This document shows, one piece after another, positions 1-8,049 of a stretch of 14,912 bases of DNA. The notes beneath the pieces are model-generated. The model ran no database searches. It was not told the DNA's origin and was given only the letters and a program-made list of their open reading frames with translations. The stretch is from an uncultured bacterium (lineage in GTDB: Bacteria; Patescibacteriota; Saccharimonadia; Saccharimonadales; Saccharimonadaceae), in contig CALAKV010000002.1 in assembly GCA_937922985.1 (NCBI GenBank), positions 1-14,912 on the forward strand, written 5' to 3'. Each line of letters opens with the position of its first letter. Position 1 is the first letter of the stretch. A program made the translations under genes and the position numbers.

Positions 1-598
1 TATGTACTTCAGGATAGTTTATAATCTCCTGCCCATCATCAGAAACAATAAGTATACCTGGAATGTAATTTTCTTCATCAAACCTAAAGTCATTAGAATA
101 ATCTCGATATCGTAATGAAGGAACTACGTCGGTATTAACGATACGACTATTCTCACGAATCTTAATTGATTTATTATGTCTCTCTATCCTATCTTTGAAA
201 TAACGCCTTAGAGCCTTTTCTATATCATTTTTTAAATCTTCATGCCTACTATCAACAGAACCGAATCCATAATCCTCTCTAGATACACCCGGTCTATATT
301 TAGCCCTAAAACAATCCTCTTGTATGATAAGTATATCTACATCACTATTCTTCTTAATATTAGTATTATTTGCATATGAACCTTGTAACTGAAGTCGTAA
401 ATCATATTGTTTATCTTCATTCTTTATTCTTTTTTCAGTTTTATTAGAACTATCGTATCCAATATTTATATTTTTATCTATATAACCAGAGTCCTTTAGC
501 GCATCAGTAACCATCTCGATAGCTCTTTCACATTTTTCTTTCTCCGTTTTATTTAATGGCTTAGAGAAATCCCTTAGCTGACCTTCTGTGAATATCAT
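1..598 (-). CDS. CD-NTase (SMODS/CBASS-like) nucleotidyltransferase, C-terminus cut by window edge
   Basis: Translating the minus strand from the ATG at 598 gives 199 codons open to the window edge. Seen: GSY (73-75) followed by DVD (86-88), the GS...DxD signature of the pol-beta nucleotidyltransferase fold. A third acidic residue lies in NTDVVP (D157), and there is a later GQEIINYPEVH stretch. The N-terminus (MIFTEGQLRDFSKPL, then TEKEKCERAIEMV) resembles CD-NTases of CBASS systems. Known of the family: these enzymes make cyclic di- or trinucleotides on phage infection and activate a nearby effector. All three catalytic acids are present, so activity is plausible. An SD-like AGGAAAG sits 7-8 nt before the ATG. 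The gene begins 21 bp after the stop of the helicase-methylase gene and is probably in the same operon. Arg codons are mostly AGA/AGG (11 of 17), unlike fusA. The effector, if any, lies beyond the left edge. An alternative is a non-CBASS nucleotidyltransferase such as a tRNA- or toxin-type enzyme. Confidence 0.78.
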   Translation of the reverse strand, partial: MIFTEGQLRDFSKPLNKTEKEKCERAIEMVTDALKDSGYIDKNINIGYDSSNKTEKRIKNEDKQYDLRLQLQGSYANNTNIKKNSDVDILIIQEDCFRAKYRPGVSREDYGFGSVDSRHEDLKNDIEKALRRYFKDRIERHNKSIKIRENSRIVNTDVVPSLRYRDYSNDFRFDEENYIPGILIVSDDGQEIINYPEVH

Positions 599-619
599 TT
601 TTATCTTTCCTTAAATTAC

Positions 620-3600
620 TTACTCAAAATTAACAATATTATCTTCACTTCGCTCCTGAATATTTTCAAAAACAAACTTTTGAATATTTTCAGGTATATT
701 ATACTTCTCCATAAGCTTCTTATCGATTTCTTTAATTGATAAATCCCACCAAGGTTCAGAAAAGTCTTGAACTGGCACCGAACCCCAAGCCGTTGTTGAA
801 TGCTGTGAATGTTTATTATTATAAAGAAGAGCCCTAGCGAATTTTGCCATAATATATTTGGCTTGATATTTAGCTTCTTTTTTACCTTCAAAAACACCCT
901 GTTCTTGATATGTCTCTATACAAGCTTCGAAAGGCTCCCCGATAATTATATCTGAATATGCTCCTCCTAAACCAGTTTTTTCAGACATATTTCCCCACGC
1001 ATAACCAACAAAAACTTTATATTTTTTAAACCCTTTTGAAACACGAGGAAATGGATAGTCTCTTGCAACATAATATTTTTCTCCAGACTTACCATAAACA
1101 AGAATCTCCCCCTTCTCTTTATTGAGTGATGGTAATCCATACTTTGACGGATCCTTGATAACGTCGGTGCTCAAGCCATATGGCTTGCGCACCGACGTTA
1201 TAGTTTGTACCGAAACGAAGCCAGGGAAAGATTCAACAATTTTTGCCATTTCAACAATTTCTGCCGGTTTTTCTTTATCATCTTTATTTATTAATAGCCT
1301 AATTTCTTGCGGGTTTTGCCCTTCAGTTAAAATCTTTTGCTTACCATTTAAACCATTATCATAAAATCGCTTCCACAAAATAATATTCGTCCATTCAGCA
1401 CCTTTAACACCATCAAAAACATTCTGTCGATTATCTATTTGAACAATTTGATGATCATATTTAATCTTTGCATTATTCATTTTCTTTAAATTATTAGCAT
1501 TCTTTGGTTCTTGCCAGCCAACAGGAAAAATCATACAAACATTATCTGCACTTTTTATTCCATTCACATAAAAACTTGTATAAAGTTGTTGCTTTGCATC
1601 ATCATTATACGGCGGATTACCAATTACAACATCAAATTTCATATTTAGCGGCTCTCCTTTCTTGAACTGCTCGGTTAAATCTTTCTTTTTTAAGTTCTGG
1701 CGAGAAATTTCAGGAAATCCGCCATAAATATAGTTAGCGGCAATATCATGAATAATCTGGGTTGGTGCAAAACCAAAGAGTTGGTTTTCAAAAATATGCT
1801 TTAATCTTGCCTGCTCATTTGGAATTATATTTGCTAAACCACGGTTGAGCCTTTTGGCGGTTTCGGTTAAGAACAAACCGCTTTTAACATATAAATCACA
1901 AAAAGTGAGGTTCGGGTTAGAAAAAATCCCTGGGTTTTCAGCTTCGAGTATGTTAAGCATTTTGTTTACAACTTCGCGCGGCGTAAAAATTTGATTGCTT
2001 TTTTGCACCGGAATGTAGCTAAAAATATCTTCTTTTGTTGTATTATTTAGATAATCAGCAAGCTGCTCACGTTTCTTTTCAAACTCTTGAATTGCTGCAT
2101 CAAAGCGATGTTTTTCAAAAAAGCCATCAAAATGAATAATTTTGCCGTTTTCTTCATAATCACCACCATCACGCAACTCAATAAAATCAGCTTTCGTAAA
2201 TCGATCTGGCGTATGGAGATTGTCGCGTTCATTAAATAACATTTCGAAATCTTCATCACTCACTGCATCTTGTAGATTATCTATAGTAAGGTTCTTAGGA
2301 TCTTTCGCCGCCATCACAAAGCTTGGGATTGCTCGTGAGAATGTTCGTAGCTTTTCACGAATAATATCAAGCTCGGTTTTAGCATTATCTTGATAAGCTT
2401 GCTCTTCACGATTATCAATCATATCGCGGGGTAGTTCTTTTTCAACAAAATCTGCAAGCTCAGCAATTGCCTTAGTTTTTTCTTTTTCTGTTTGAGGCGA
2501 ATTTTTAAATTCTTCACTCACAGTTTTGATTTTCTCTACAATTTTTTCTTCAAGTTCTTTGATTTCCTTCTTACTTGGAGCATAAACTTCAACATATTTA
2601 GCAATAGGTTTACTCAAAATATCTTCGTTAATTACATCTATTAATTGCTCCTCAAAGCTATCCATATCTTCTTGCGCACGCTCAAAAGCCTCACGAATTG
2701 GCTCGCCATAAACCTTTTGTCCCCAAATAATATCGCGATTAACAGAAATTCTTTTTTGTTTTTGTTCATCTCGCTCACGATTATTGAAAATATCACGTTT
2801 TTCTTTTTTATTTGCTGTGCCATCTTCTTTCGAATTTTGCACTTTATTAAGTTTTTTAACGATTTCACTTGGAAGATTAAATACATTACCAATATCTTTA
2901 AATAGTAAGTTAGTGATAAACCTACGCTTAACAATATCGCTTGCCATTTTAGCTGCGGGCAAAGTTAATACTTGCGAAGCGTCAAGCTCCACCATTTTAC
3001 CATTTTCGTCTTGCGAAAGAACTGGAAAGAAATTGAGAAGTTCTGCCACATTTTCTTGCCGCTCACTTTCTGTAATATTACCAATTGCGCTTTTTTCACT
3101 TAAAGAATTTGCGAGTTTATCATAAATTTCAAGCACACGATAAGGTGAAAAGTCAAAAACATAAGCCGACTTTTTACGATAAAGTTTGCCGTCCTTTTCA
3201 TATTTATATGGGTTTTGCGCACGGAATATTGCCTGCGTGTAAAGAGTTTCTTTTTTCACATCACTCATCATTAACACCGCCGACCACTCTTTAACAGTTA
3301 CGCCCGTTGTAAGCTGACCAACCGAAAGTGTAATGGTTTTGTCATGTTCTTCTATCGCCTTCCTTACGCGCGCTAAAGCTTTTTCATTCTTTTTAAAATC
3401 TTCAGCCTCCTCTTCAAAGTCTTCATTATCCAAACTTTGGCCATCGCCGGCTGCTAAAATAATTTTATAATTTTCAAAAACTGGGTGTTTTTTAAGCAGC
3501 TTTTCCATTGCTTTTGCTGAATTTACGCGATTTCCTACAAACCAAAAAGTATGTTTTAACTCATCACGAAGTTCTGGAGTCGAAAACGGATAGCCTTCAT

Positions 3601-4843
3601 TATCGGTGAGAGTGTTTAAAAATCGCCAAATATCAGCTTCACGCTTAAATTCACCCTTTGAATTAGTTGCCAAAAAATCATTAAATTCAAAAACTGGTGG
3701 AATATTCTCCCCATTTATATCAATACCTTCTTCGATCTGCTTAGCTGTAACATCTGAAATTTTATAATTAAACAACCTTAAATCTGGCATATCTATGTGA
3801 TCACCCGATTCTTGACCATTTTTAAGCTCACTCTGTTTTGCTTTTTGCTCATCGAGATAAGTCCAGTTATAAATTTGTTCACTACTAAACTTACCTTCTG
3901 CCAAGGCTTTAAATGGTGTTCCTGAAAGATGAAGTGTAAATTTGCGTTTAATATTTTCAAAAGCCCTGTCCGTTTTATCGGTATCAACTGCTTCATGGGC
4001 TTCATCAATCACTATTAAATCCCATTCCAGATCTGCAACCCATTGTAATTTATCAAAACTTCCACCAAAAACTTTTGCGCCTTTCAGGTCTTGCAAACTC
4101 AAAAAAGTTATTTGTTTTTTACCAAAACCTTCAATTTGATTAAATTCTTCACGAGTTAAGGTTCTCTCTTTAATAGAGTCTGCCGTTGAAATAAAATAAT
4201 AACCATCAATAAATTTCTTATAGTCATTATACCAAGAATCAGCAATTGCTGGTCGGTTCGTTACAATCAAGGTTTTTGTTGCTCCAAAGCGTTTCATAAA
4301 ATCATAAGTTGTTAGCGTTTTACCGAAACGTGGTTTAGCATTCCATAAGAATTCAGCTTTTCCATTTGGATTTTTAAAATCAGTAGTTTGATTACGTTCA
4401 GCATATTCTAAGGTTTGCTCAACTGCATCTTTTTGTTCTGGTCGTAAAGCATAAGGTATCTTACCATTATTATCTATAAAACGATTTCGGCAAAAAGCTT
4501 CAAAAAGCTCTATCGATCTCTCTGGCGTACCATTAAAATAAAACCACTCAGTTCCATGACCTTTATCTTTTGGAATTGAATTTTGTTGATAATAGCGATG
4601 AAGTTCATGATCCTTAAACCATTCATTATTATTTTTTCTTGCAGGCCTAATCCATTTTATATCATACGGTTCTTTATGCGAAGCAGTCTCGTTTTGTTCA
4701 CGAATTCGAATTTTAGCATCTTTTCGCTCAGTATAACCAATTTTTTGCCAGCCATCATTTTGGTGTCTATTTGGCAAAATATATGAATAAATTTGTGGAT
4801 AAACTTTTTTAAATGTTTTAATCTGTTTTTTATCATCACTCAT
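620..4843 (-). CDS. GIY-YIG-like nuclease / SF2 helicase / Eco57I-type adenine methylase fusion (restriction-modification enzyme)
   Basis: A 1407-aa single-chain restriction-modification-like protein. Domains in order: residues 15-82 resemble the T5orf172/Mug113 branch of GIY-YIG nucleases (IYSYIL 18-23, KIGYT 34-38, R46, DHELH 78-82). Residues 130-560 are an SF2 helicase motor with Walker A KPRFGKT (170-176), DEAH (280-283), SGTP (307-310), QLTTGVT (510-516) and QAIFRAQNPY (537-546). A charged helical linker covers about 670-840. The methylase part has IFTPREVV (952-959), a degenerate motif I (DLYVKSGLFL, 983-992) and the catalytic NPPY (1076-1079). Residues 1150-1400 are probably the target-recognition region. 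Inferred role: translocate DNA, methylate adenine in host sites and cut unmodified DNA. The N-terminal nuclease call is the weakest part. A GGAGA SD lies 7-8 nt before the ATG, 14 nt after the upstream methylase-like gene, so the two are co-transcribed. A 44-bp palindrome lies within codons 1215-1229. Confidence 0.88.
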   Translation of the reverse strand: MSDDKKQIKTFKKVYPQIYSYILPNRHQNDGWQKIGYTERKDAKIRIREQNETASHKEPYDIKWIRPARKNNNEWFKDHELHRYYQQNSIPKDKGHGTEWFYFNGTPERSIELFEAFCRNRFIDNNGKIPYALRPEQKDAVEQTLEYAERNQTTDFKNPNGKAEFLWNAKPRFGKTLTTYDFMKRFGATKTLIVTNRPAIADSWYNDYKKFIDGYYFISTADSIKERTLTREEFNQIEGFGKKQITFLSLQDLKGAKVFGGSFDKLQWVADLEWDLIVIDEAHEAVDTDKTDRAFENIKRKFTLHLSGTPFKALAEGKFSSEQIYNWTYLDEQKAKQSELKNGQESGDHIDMPDLRLFNYKISDVTAKQIEEGIDINGENIPPVFEFNDFLATNSKGEFKREADIWRFLNTLTDNEGYPFSTPELRDELKHTFWFVGNRVNSAKAMEKLLKKHPVFENYKIILAAGDGQSLDNEDFEEEAEDFKKNEKALARVRKAIEEHDKTITLSVGQLTTGVTVKEWSAVLMMSDVKKETLYTQAIFRAQNPYKYEKDGKLYRKKSAYVFDFSPYRVLEIYDKLANSLSEKSAIGNITESERQENVAELLNFFPVLSQDENGKMVELDASQVLTLPAAKMASDIVKRRFITNLLFKDIGNVFNLPSEIVKKLNKVQNSKEDGTANKKEKRDIFNNRERDEQKQKRISVNRDIIWGQKVYGEPIREAFERAQEDMDSFEEQLIDVINEDILSKPIAKYVEVYAPSKKEIKELEEKIVEKIKTVSEEFKNSPQTEKEKTKAIAELADFVEKELPRDMIDNREEQAYQDNAKTELDIIREKLRTFSRAIPSFVMAAKDPKNLTIDNLQDAVSDEDFEMLFNERDNLHTPDRFTKADFIELRDGGDYEENGKIIHFDGFFEKHRFDAAIQEFEKKREQLADYLNNTTKEDIFSYIPVQKSNQIFTPREVVNKMLNILEAENPGIFSNPNLTFCDLYVKSGLFLTETAKRLNRGLANIIPNEQARLKHIFENQLFGFAPTQIIHDIAANYIYGGFPEISRQNLKKKDLTEQFKKGEPLNMKFDVVIGNPPYNDDAKQQLYTSFYVNGIKSADNVCMIFPVGWQEPKNANNLKKMNNAKIKYDHQIVQIDNRQNVFDGVKGAEWTNIILWKRFYDNGLNGKQKILTEGQNPQEIRLLINKDDKEKPAEIVEMAKIVESFPGFVSVQTITSVRKPYGLSTDVIKDPSKYGLPSLNKEKGEILVYGKSGEKYYVARDYPFPRVSKGFKKYKVFVGYAWGNMSEKTGLGGAYSDIIIGEPFEACIETYQEQGVFEGKKEAKYQAKYIMAKFARALLYNNKHSQHSTTAWGSVPVQDFSEPWWDLSIKEIDKKLMEKYNIPENIQKFVFENIQERSEDNIVNFE
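1158..1201. repeat. 44-bp near-perfect palindrome inside the restriction-methylase gene
   Basis: Centred between 1179 and 1180, 21 of 22 base pairs are complementary (only T1171/C1188 fails) with no spacer. The outer arms (AACGTCGGTGC and its complement) are more GC-rich than the surroundings. The centre falls in the middle of a Tyr codon, so the two strands encode near-mirror peptides in register (minus ITSVRKPYGLSTDVI, plus ITSVLKPYGLRTDVI). It lies in the likely target-recognition part of the protein (residues 1215-1229). Whether it is a recombination site, a binding site, an RNA hairpin or chance is unknown. Confidence 0.9.
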
Positions 4844-4857
4844 CTTAAACTCTCCGA

Positions 4858-5736
4858 TTAATCTTTCTTATTTGCTACTTTTAGCCGTGTTTTCTTAGAT
4901 GTAGGTTTTGACGGCAATGCTCGCATCTGACTCATTACATCTGTTAAGTTTTCAAGGTTTGCCAATTTTATTTTTGAATAAGCTTTTTCGATATCTTGAA
5001 GTGAATGTTCTGAGATTTCGAAAGTCAAATCTTCAAAATTAGGCTTTAGATCGAAGAATTTAAGCTCATTTTTCTGCGTTAAGGTATTGCCAACAATAAT
5101 ATTACTGCTTAGGATTTTATCAATTAATTCAAGAAAAAAGAACGAGTTTTTGATATTTTTAATATGCTTATAAATGATTTCTTTTAGGCGTTCGCGTGAT
5201 TCTTCGATATTATCCTCTTGAATATCCACCGCATAAACATTTGATATTGCCAAAATTAAACAAAATTCATAAATCTCAGCCTGAGCTTTTTTACTTCTAG
5301 CGTTCTTTTGCTTTTTAATTTTCGCATAAAAATCTGGAACCGAATTGAGTTTTCGGTTCAAAACTTCCACAAGAAAATTACCATTTCCGCAAGTTGGCTC
5401 AAAGACTTTTTTATCTACTTGCGAAATTGTTGGCTCGCATAAATCACACATTTGCTTAACAATAAATTCTGGCGTAAAAACTTCACCAAATTTTTTAACT
5501 CGCTTTTTTGACTTAATTAGATTCTCTTTTTGCTTTTGATTATTTTTAATGGCAAATTTAGAGATAGAGCTCGTTTTTCTTTCACTAGATTCTTTTGGAT
5601 TCTTAGTTGAAATTTTGGATTTTTTAGAATTCAAAGATTCTTGTTCTATTAAGCCACTGACAAGTAAACCCTTATTACCTGCAAGGTATTTTTTATTATC
5701 TTTTGTTTTGTCCTCCACATTCTCAGCCTTAGTCAT
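4858..5736 (-). CDS. N6-adenine methylase-like protein with SAM motif but no NPPY
   Basis: A 292-aa protein. Residues 1-75 are a Lys/Ser-rich, probably disordered tail. The conserved part starts at KKFGEVFTPEFIVKQM (81-96, like motif X). It continues with motif I EPTCGNGNFLVEVL (113-126, SAM-binding Gly loop), then YAVDIQEDN (168-176), where the acidic residue normally contacts the SAM ribose, then SNIIVGNTL (211-219). No NPPY/DPPY follows, so it should bind SAM but lacks the usual catalytic motif IV. The C-terminal tail is basic. The gene opens the operon, 14 nt upstream of the large fusion that carries NPPY but a weak motif I, so they may act together. The ATG at 5736 is the first Met and has AGGA 5 nt upstream. 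A shorter form starting nearer residue 75 cannot be excluded. It could instead be a decayed methylase. Confidence 0.82.
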   Translation of the reverse strand: MTKAENVEDKTKDNKKYLAGNKGLLVSGLIEQESLNSKKSKISTKNPKESSERKTSSISKFAIKNNQKQKENLIKSKKRVKKFGEVFTPEFIVKQMCDLCEPTISQVDKKVFEPTCGNGNFLVEVLNRKLNSVPDFYAKIKKQKNARSKKAQAEIYEFCLILAISNVYAVDIQEDNIEESRERLKEIIYKHIKNIKNSFFFLELIDKILSSNIIVGNTLTQKNELKFFDLKPNFEDLTFEISEHSLQDIEKAYSKIKLANLENLTDVMSQMRALPSKPTSKKTRLKVANKKD

Positions 5737-5774
5737 AATAATCCTATTTTACCAAATTTATCTATTTTTTGCAA
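5737..5774 (-). promoter_or_regulatory. promoter of the restriction-modification operon
   Basis: On the minus strand there is TTGCAA (5769-5774), a 17-bp spacer ending in TGG, then TAAAAT (5746-5751), giving an extended -10. Only 9 nt separate the -10 from the ATG at 5736, so the predicted start of transcription is within about 0-3 nt of the start codon and the message would be nearly leaderless. The AGGA at 5742-5745 would then lie outside the transcript. If instead AGGA works as an SD, an upstream promoter or read-through from fusA is needed. The -35 overlaps the T-tract of the fusA terminator. Confidence 0.55.
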
Positions 5775-5807
5775 AACAAAAACCACCTCCCGAAAGAGGT
5801 AGTTTTT
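5771..5807 (-). terminator. rho-independent terminator of fusA
   Basis: On the minus strand, 9-bp arms (AACTACCTC and GAGGTGGTT, one G-T wobble; 5796-5804 and 5781-5789) surround a 6-nt loop. They are followed by TTTTTGTTTTG. It lies just after the fusA stop and before the defence operon, separating the core gene from the accessory cassette. Confidence 0.88.
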
Positions 5808-5822
5808 AAGTTTTCGAAATTA

Positions 5823-7913
5823 TTATTTAGCGTTTCGCTTTTCGATAATTTCTTGTGCAACATTAGGTGGGACTTCTTCATATTGTGCAAGTTCCATTGT
5901 TGAAGCTGCACGACCCTTACTCATTGAGCGTAGGTCTGAAGTGTAGCCAAACATATTTGCAAGAGGCACAAAACCTCGAATAAGTTTTGTTCCGCCCATC
6001 AAATCTTCCATTGAGTCGATTCGACCACGTCGTGAGTTCAAGTCTCCAATCACATCGCCCATGAATTCTTCAGGAGTTGTAATTTCAACTTTCATCACAG
6101 GTTCAAGAAGAACTGGTTTAGCTTCTTTAATACCAGCACGAGTTGCTAAAGCACCAGCCAATTTAAAGGCTAATTCGCTTGAGTCGACATCGTGGTAAGA
6201 ACCATCATAAAGTGTAGCTTTAACATCAACTACTGGGTAGCCAGCAATCACACCACCTTCAAGCGTTTCAAGCACACCTTGTTCAACTGGTTTGCGGTAT
6301 TCTTGTGGCACAACACCACCTTTAATTTCATCAAAGAATTCGAAGCCTTTTCCTGGTTCATTTGGCTCAAAACGAATCCAAACATCACCATATTGACCAC
6401 GACCACCAGACTGTTTTGCGTGTTTACCTTGAGCTTCAGCAGTTCCACGAATAGTTTCACGGAAAGCAACTTGCGGCTCACCAACATTAGCTTCAACGTT
6501 AAATTCGCGTTTCATTCGGTCAATCAAGATATCAAGGTGAAGCTCACCCATTCCCGACATAATCGTTTGACCAGTTTCTTCATCGGTATGAACTCGGAAA
6601 GTTGGGTCTTCTTCAGCAAGTCGTTGAAGAGCGATTCCCATTTTTTCTTGGTCGGCTTTAGTTTTTGGCTCAACTGCGATAGAAACTGGAGGTTCAGCGA
6701 ATTCAATACCTTCAAGAATCACACCATGGTTCAAATCACAAAGAGTTGCACCAGTTGTAACTTCTTTCAAACCAACAACAGCGGCGATGTCACCAGCAGC
6801 AACTTCTGAAATTTCTTCACGCTTATCAGCATGCATTCGAACAATTCGTCCGATTCGCTCTTTTTTGCCAGTCATTGTATTAAGAACATATGATCCAGCA
6901 GTAATTTTACCACTATAAACACGCACGAATACGAGTTTTCCAACAAATGGGTCAGTCGCAATCTTGAATGCAAGTGCAGAAGTTGGTTCGTCTACAGATG
7001 GTTTGCGTTCAATAGCTTCACCAGTTTTTGCATCAGTTCCTTTAATTGAAGCAATATCAAGTGGGCTTGGAAGATAGTCATTAATAAGATCAAGAACCTT
7101 TTCCACTATAACACCACGACCATCACCACCGGTTACCAAGAAGAAATCACCAGCAAGAACCCGTTTTCGAAGCGCAGCTTTGAGTTCAGGAATCGTAATT
7201 GATTCCTCACCTTCTTCGAAGAATCGCATCATCAATTCATCGTCAGCTTCAACCGCATTTTCAACAAGCAATGAGCGTGCGTTTTTAGCTTTTTCAAGCA
7301 TATCTGCTGGAATTTCACCAACTTTCAACTCATGGTCAGCGTAGTTATCGTAAGTGTAAGCTTTCATATCAATAAGGTCGACAACACCATTGATTTCTTG
7401 TTCAAAACCAATTGGCAAGTGAATTGGGAAAGCTTGCTTACTTAGACGATCGTGAATCGATTTAATTGATTTGTAGAAATCACCACCAGTTTGGTTAATC
7501 TTGTTAATAAAACAAACGCGTGGAACACCGTATTTGTCGGCTTGTCGCCAAACAGTTTCAGACTGAGCTTCCACACCCATTTTACCGTCAAAAACAGTCA
7601 CAGCACCGTCAAGAACGCGAAGCGAACGCTCCACTTCAGCAGTAAAGTCGATGTGTCCTGGGGTGTCGATAATGTTAATTTTATGGTCTTTCCAGAAACA
7701 TGTCACAGCAGCAGAAGTAATTGTAATACCTCGCTCTTTCTCCTGTGCCATCCAGTCAGTTGTTGCACCATCACCTTCACCACGAACAACACCAATTTTG
7801 TGCGTCAAACCAGTTCGGTAAAGAATACCTTCTGTTGTTGTAGTTTTACCTGCATCAATGTGCGCAATAATACCAACATTTCGGAAATTTTCCAATGGAG
7901 TATTTTTATTCAT
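5823..7913 (-). CDS. fusA: translation elongation factor G
   Basis: A 696-aa protein, the normal EF-G length. It is the GTPase that moves tRNAs and mRNA through the ribosome after peptide bond formation and, with RRF, splits ribosomes. Seen: G1 AHIDAGKTT (17-25), G2 RGITI (61-65), G3 DTPGH (83-87), the domain IV SGGRGQYG loop and the tip HDVDSSE. The G4 motif reads NKIN (137-140) instead of NKxD. The G5 region reads LVTGGDGRG (259-267) where most EF-Gs have a CGSAFKNKG-like segment, so guanine recognition is unusual. All other catalytic and ribosome-contact motifs look intact, so it should be functional. It has its own promoter, a leader and SD AGAGGAA, and ends at a hairpin terminator, so it is monocistronic here and separate from any rpsL-rpsG cluster. 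Arg codons near the start are CGN, unlike the accessory genes downstream. Confidence 0.98.
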   Translation of the reverse strand: MNKNTPLENFRNVGIIAHIDAGKTTTTEGILYRTGLTHKIGVVRGEGDGATTDWMAQEKERGITITSAAVTCFWKDHKINIIDTPGHIDFTAEVERSLRVLDGAVTVFDGKMGVEAQSETVWRQADKYGVPRVCFINKINQTGGDFYKSIKSIHDRLSKQAFPIHLPIGFEQEINGVVDLIDMKAYTYDNYADHELKVGEIPADMLEKAKNARSLLVENAVEADDELMMRFFEEGEESITIPELKAALRKRVLAGDFFLVTGGDGRGVIVEKVLDLINDYLPSPLDIASIKGTDAKTGEAIERKPSVDEPTSALAFKIATDPFVGKLVFVRVYSGKITAGSYVLNTMTGKKERIGRIVRMHADKREEISEVAAGDIAAVVGLKEVTTGATLCDLNHGVILEGIEFAEPPVSIAVEPKTKADQEKMGIALQRLAEEDPTFRVHTDEETGQTIMSGMGELHLDILIDRMKREFNVEANVGEPQVAFRETIRGTAEAQGKHAKQSGGRGQYGDVWIRFEPNEPGKGFEFFDEIKGGVVPQEYRKPVEQGVLETLEGGVIAGYPVVDVKATLYDGSYHDVDSSELAFKLAGALATRAGIKEAKPVLLEPVMKVEITTPEEFMGDVIGDLNSRRGRIDSMEDLMGGTKLIRGFVPLANMFGYTSDLRSMSKGRAASTMELAQYEEVPPNVAQEIIEKRNAK

Positions 7914-7997
7914 TTGATTCCTCTTAAATTTATTATTTTATTGCTGTTTCACGCTAGTTTTGTTGTTTTTTCGAAACCAGCACAAAAACAGCGCTTC
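7914..7997 (-). promoter_or_regulatory. fusA 5' leader
   Basis: A leader of about 85 nt between the predicted transcription start and the fusA ATG. It ends in SD AGAGGAA. A 7-bp complementary pair (GCTGTTT at 7986-7992 read on the minus strand, AAACAGC at 7943-7949) could fold the leader, and a short AGCG/CGCT hairpin lies near its 5' end. No known riboswitch or leader class is recognised. A regulatory role is speculative. Confidence 0.3.
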
Positions 7998-8004
7998 GCT
8001 AACA

Positions 8005-8033
8005 ATTCTATCATATTTTTTAAAATCTGTAAA
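8005..8033 (-). promoter_or_regulatory. fusA promoter
   Basis: On the minus strand there is -35 TTTACA (8028-8033), an exactly 17-bp spacer, then -10 TAGAAT (8005-8010) preceded by TGA, forming an extended -10. It starts just downstream of the previous terminator, so fusA is an independent unit. Confidence 0.72.
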
Positions 8034-8049
8034 GTAAAAACAACCCAAA

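Noticed and set aside
1122..1364. Plus-strand reading frame of 80 codons containing a peptide like the minus-strand protein
   Set aside because: It is a shadow of the restriction-methylase gene. The similarity comes from the palindrome at 1158-1201.
6192..6809. Plus-strand open frame of 205 codons inside fusA
   Set aside because: Antisense to a fully conserved EF-G; its composition is rich in Ser/Thr/Phe/Asn as expected from antisense of that codon use, and there is no SD or recognisable domain.
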